The notes below the pieces were generated by a model. That model was not told the origin of the DNA. It made no database searches and saw only the letters and a list, made by a program, of their open reading frames with translations. Of a stretch of 64,000 nucleotides of DNA, positions 59,998 to 64,000 are shown one piece after another. This DNA comes from Epiperipatus broadwayi (lineage: Eukaryota > Onychophora > Udeonychophora > Euonychophora > Peripatidae). Within the stretch, counting starts at the first letter, position 1. Every line of letters starts with the position of its first letter. The stretch is from contig JAQFVV010000282.1 in the NCBI GenBank assembly GCA_028023455.1, positions 1,113,512 to 1,177,511 on the forward strand. Direction: 5' to 3'. The translations under genes and the position numbers were made by a program.

Positions 59998-62860
59998 TGT
60001 GCCATTACAATTTGGTCACTAGCCAAATTTATAGTAATGTGCATGTAGAAAAGGTAAACCAAAAATCATCATCACAATTTTATATAATCATAAAAGAAGC
60101 TGTAGGGCAGCCAAGTTCAAACCCTTCCAGATCAAAATTTCAAAAGCTTTAAACAGAAAGAATGGGTCCACAATTACATGCTTTACTTGTTTGTGTGTTG
60201 ATAGAAAGGTAATACACACATTTAAACTATTTAATATTTAAATTTTCTGTTAAAAAGCAAAGTTATAATGCATACATATAGGCAATGTATGTGTAAATTA
60301 TTTAATTGTTTTATATTTCAAATATTCAACATTTTAACTTTCTTTAAAACTAAGCTATGCTAGATCAATTCTAATATGTTATTCTATACTTTTATTTTGC
60401 TTTTCTTTAATTATAAGTGGGATTTAAAAGTTACAGATTTAATTAAATAATTGGATTATAATTACTAAGCTAGCAATTATAGTATTTAAGGTTAGTTTAT
60501 GAATGATTTGAAAGAATGCAGGATGTGTGTACATTACATACAAAATTTTACATTTCCTAACTATTGAAAGAAAAGGAAGTATTAAATCTGTTAAATTATT
60601 TTTTTTGTACAATTTTTTTTTTGTTAAAACAGGAAATCTGTTTAATCAGATATCGATCTTTGTAGTGAATTTTTTGTAAATGATTGTCACTTTGGAGCTA
60701 TAATTTTGAAATTGCCTTATCAAGATCTAAAGAAGGAAGCTCAAAGATTTGAAGTGTTACCTGGATGTTAAAAAGAAAGAAAAAAAACAAAAGAAAGGAA
60801 ATAAGAATTGAGTCTATTTTTTTTTAAACAAAAGTGTCTGGAAAAAGGATTAAACTTTTCAGTTGAAAAATAATATAGTTGAAAATAAATTAGAGATCTA
60901 ATTAAAACAAATTTGTCCAAAAATAGCAAGTGATGCTATCTCTGATTGGTTAAGGTAGCTAAAAATTGGATATAAAAAGCTGTTTTGAATTATTATTAAG
61001 ATTATTATTGTGATTGATTTAGATTATTAAACTATCCAATTGAATGCTGAAAATATAAAAAAATGGCTTGCTAGAAAAATTATATGTGTGTCCCATCGGG
61101 TTCCGGACCATCTGGAGGAAGCTGCACATCACATAGGAAAGAAAAGATGTGTCTAAAATAATATTCTACACCTTTCAACTGACCAGATAAATAAGATGTT
61201 TTTAATAGAAGGAAGAAAGCATTCACCTGCATTCAAAGAAGATGAATTAATCTACTGATAAATATTAATCATCAAGTCCAATTAATTGTTCCAACAACTG
61301 ATTTTAAACTCAAGAAAATTTATAAATGTGAAACAACTGCTGTATTTCATCCACATGCTTGACAGGAAGAGAAGAAAAATTAATATAATGATTTCCAAAT
61401 TGTCCACTAAAGCAAATAACCTCAATAGAGTCATCATCATTAAATAATTATACACCTCAAGAAAGAGATTGTTCCCACATAGTAGCTGCAGAAATATAGA
61501 CAAGTTTGAACCCTTGAAAATTCGCCACAAACAAAAAGATCGGTAATATGACTTTTTATATCTATTTTCTTTATGATATCAGTCTTAATAAACATTTTAG
61601 CAATAAAGTGGTATAATTGATTTAAAGAACTTTTAAAGACTATTCAGATCAATTAAAAACAAGAATGTCTTACTAAAAATAACTTTGAGCTTCATAAATG
61701 ATCTTGAATGTATGAAAATGATTTGTTTATTAATTTTACAATATTAATGTGTAAAACATTTTTTTTTATGGTATTATGATTTTAGTTTTAACTAATATGT
61801 TATTATTATTTTGGGTTTTAAATAATATTTTGTTATCATGGAATAAAACACGCACATACATAATAATATTTTTATATGTGTATAATTGGAAGTGAATGTG
61901 GAATAATGAGTAGTATTAGAATATTAGATTATTTTGTTTCAAGTTCAGTATAGATTTCAGCGCTTGGAAGGGAGGGGGAGAAAATAATTTAAAACTTTTT
62001 CTAAAACTTGCTCTTTCAATTTTACTAACATTTTTTTTTTACATTCTATTTACATGTTAGATTTTTAAAGTATGTGTGCTAATGAGCAGATAATAGTTTC
62101 TTAAAATACTTTTCTCATGGAGTGAAAATCATGGTCAATGTGACGTCCAACTTAATACAAAATACATTTAACGGGAAAGGGGGAAGAACTTAAAATTAAT
62201 CTGAGGATTGTTATATAATCAATTATTATTATTATTCATGTCAATTTTCATATTTATCTAGAAATTTTTATGTATATGTTAGAACTGTAGTAATAAATAT
62301 TAGTTTGTTTTATTAAACGAGGCGTATATATTTCATTAAGTGTAGTCTTTGTTAAGTGTGATTATTCATCATCATCAATGGATGAATATTAGTTATTTAA
62401 GATATAAGTAAATATGCTAAAATTAAGCAATAATTATGAATTTCGTTATAAAAATTAGTTTTATGTTTAGGCTTAGTCCTAGAGCTGTAGTTGAAACCCT
62501 TGTCATTATCGTTATTATTATCATCATCATCATCGTCATCAACGTTTTAATTAATGAGCTGTTTAACTGTTTAAAGGCCATAAATAAATATTGATTTTAT
62601 AATGGTTAGTGATTTCTTAGTATTATTATAACCACATCCCATCATCTATTTCATGCAAGGATGAGTGAATTGCCATCCTAAATTAGTTATATATAATCTG
62701 AGCTAGTGAACTTATAAAACTATTGAAACACATTTGTTATGCTAAGATCTGAGAAATGATTTATGTTCAATGAACTCCACTTTGGCTTAAAGATGTTTTA
62801 CTTTTACCTAAATATTAGTGCTTATAGTGATATGGCTCAAAAAGCAAAATCTCTCATTTT
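58600..62860. other. AT-rich DNA with simple repeats
   Basis: No gene supported. A long (TA)n run at about 59972-59996 is followed by TTGTGCC. A short GC-richer stretch at 61085-61135 (CCATCGGGTTCCGGACCATC) is unexplained. ATC/ATT triplet repeats lie at about 62225-62240 and 62505-62541. Confidence 0.4.
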
Positions 62861-62879
62861 TTTATTAGAAATAAAGTAC

Positions 62880-62975
62880 CAAAAAAAGGAATTCAAACCC
62901 GGTACATGTAAAAGGTTATTAGATATAACCGTGTCTAGATTCAGATAATCTAGTGGCGCCCTGCTAGACCATATT
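62880..62975 (-). mobile_element. Possible tRNA-like SINE relic
   Basis: On the minus strand TGGTCTAGCAGG (62971-62960) resembles an A box and GGGTTTGAATTCC (62900-62888) a B box about 60 nt later. It is followed at once by a T7 Pol III-type terminator. The family differs from the short SINE above. No target duplication was seen. Confidence 0.35.
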
Positions 62976-62979
62976 CACT

Positions 62980-64000
62980 TAGTATTTGTTTAAACATGCA
63001 CTTAACATCAAACCAAGAAATGAAAGGGGATAAGATCTACTGCCTGTATACCTGAGTTATATTTTATTGAATTACTAGTGTACTCACCTCACGTGATTTC
63101 TTATAATACATTGTTATAATAATTTACTTAATATCTTGATATTTGGACTCCTTTAAATATTTCTTTGAGTAACTTTATTAGGTTACAATATATATATATA
63201 TAGTAATGGACAGAAGATTTCTAGATTCGCATATACTGACCACAAGGGTTCCACTAGTCCGAAAATTGGAACTAGACATTTATTTTAAGGGTGGACAGGA
63301 TATGCGAACCAAAATGTGCCAAATTAAACTCAGGGAGAAACAAGATCTTCTGGATTGTTTAGACAATTGAGAAATAAAAGTACCAAGACAAACATCAGCC
63401 AAATAAATTTAAACAATTTGATAATTTTATTAAAAGTTGGACAATAGAGTAAAGAAGTTAGCCACGAATAAAAAAGTGACTTATATTAACATATGCATAT
63501 TTACCAGAGAGTGAACAAGAGTATGGCAAACATGAAGACATTAAACATTTTGGCAGCAATATTCTCTCATCTAAAAATATAAGAAATGGGTAGGATAATA
63601 TCATCCTGCTGGCCATTTATAAAATTACAAAAACAAAAAACAACTCTAGCTTCCTGATTCAAAGATATGAAAACAGTTACGGTCTTGCAGGAAATCAACG
63701 AAACCAGTGTGGATGATCGTTCAGTAGCATTCTAACTACTGTCATTATAATGCCGCAACACTGCTGCATGTAATACTACTTTTAAAGCAAACGTGGTTGA
63801 TCTCACATACAAGACAGCAACAAGATATTTGATCATGATCTTATGTAATCTAGAAAGAAAGAACCTGATAAATAGCCAGCAAAAAGATTTTGTTGTTTGC
63901 AAAAAGCGCAAACCAAACATATTTAAAAATTCATTATTTTACAACAACAACTAAGGGCTGGTGAGTAAATAAAAATTATGAAAACGGCCAAAGCATTTTG
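62980..64000. other. AT-rich DNA, nothing recognised
   Basis: A short inverted pair (TTCGCATATACTG near 63226 and CAGGATATGCGAA near 63296) and a (TA)n run at 63189-63201 are the only structures. The minus-strand open frame 63732-63920 has no recognisable motif. Confidence 0.4.

Overview
The window reads as gene-poor, repeat-dominated nuclear DNA of an invertebrate animal. It is strikingly A+T-rich by eye, has no bacterial-style gene organisation, and carries a typical metazoan mix of mobile elements: a Ty3/gypsy LTR retrotransposon, a non-LTR (jockey/CR1-like) reverse transcriptase, a LINE 3' end with a CCHC zinc-binding motif, a Penelope-like element with a GIY-YIG domain, two hAT-type transposase relics (ZBED/BED-like and ZMYM1/TTF-like), tRNA-derived SINEs and many foldback elements. 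I cannot name the species. I found no convincing intact host gene; every recognisable coding region is a decayed transposon gene with stops and frameshifts.

Layout. 1-1221: unassigned AT-rich flank. 1223-13529: one Ty3/gypsy provirus-like element with TG...CA LTRs (5' LTR 1228-1909, 3' LTR from 10409), a polypurine tract at 10395-10408 and matching 5-bp flanks GTAAT. It carries three nested insertions: a ~330-bp repeat between gag and protease (about 5990-6330), a 1.1-kb insertion with a 15-bp target duplication in the end of pol (8937-10073), and a 2.5-kb TG...CA insertion inside the 3' LTR (10881-13377). 15340-23700: several copies of the ~330-bp repeat, a minus-strand LINE RT relic (15960-17180) split by a small retroposon with a 13-bp duplication, a 230-bp palindromic family, and a ZBED-like hAT relic (about 18090-20703) with a LINE 3' end nested in it. 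21560-28260: palindromic and foldback elements, one holding a Penelope 3' fragment, and the first clear tRNA-SINE.

31058-34440: a minus-strand ZMYM1-like hAT relic that has been hit at least four times by short retroposons, three of them with readable 12-16 bp target duplications. 34600-41890: mostly AT-rich DNA with simple repeats and a 375-bp foldback element. 41890-44690: a Penelope-like element with an inverted 5' copy, ~250-bp direct repeats, an RT with YVDD and a GIY-YIG-like endonuclease. 44700-47134: nothing recognisable.

47143-56924: the most unusual object, a 9.8-kb element bounded by a perfect 8-bp target duplication (TTATGTAG) and ~1.3-kb terminal inverted repeats. It contains a second 0.6-kb-arm palindrome beside the right terminal repeat and a third, smaller palindromic/tandem array at the centre of that. 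I do not recognise a transposase in it. 57300-64000: a Tigger/pogo-like terminal-repeat pair, another tRNA-SINE, microsatellites and AT-rich DNA.

The parts do not form a pathway. They record successive layers of transposition, and the nesting gives relative ages: the gypsy element and both hAT elements are older than the short retroposons inside them.
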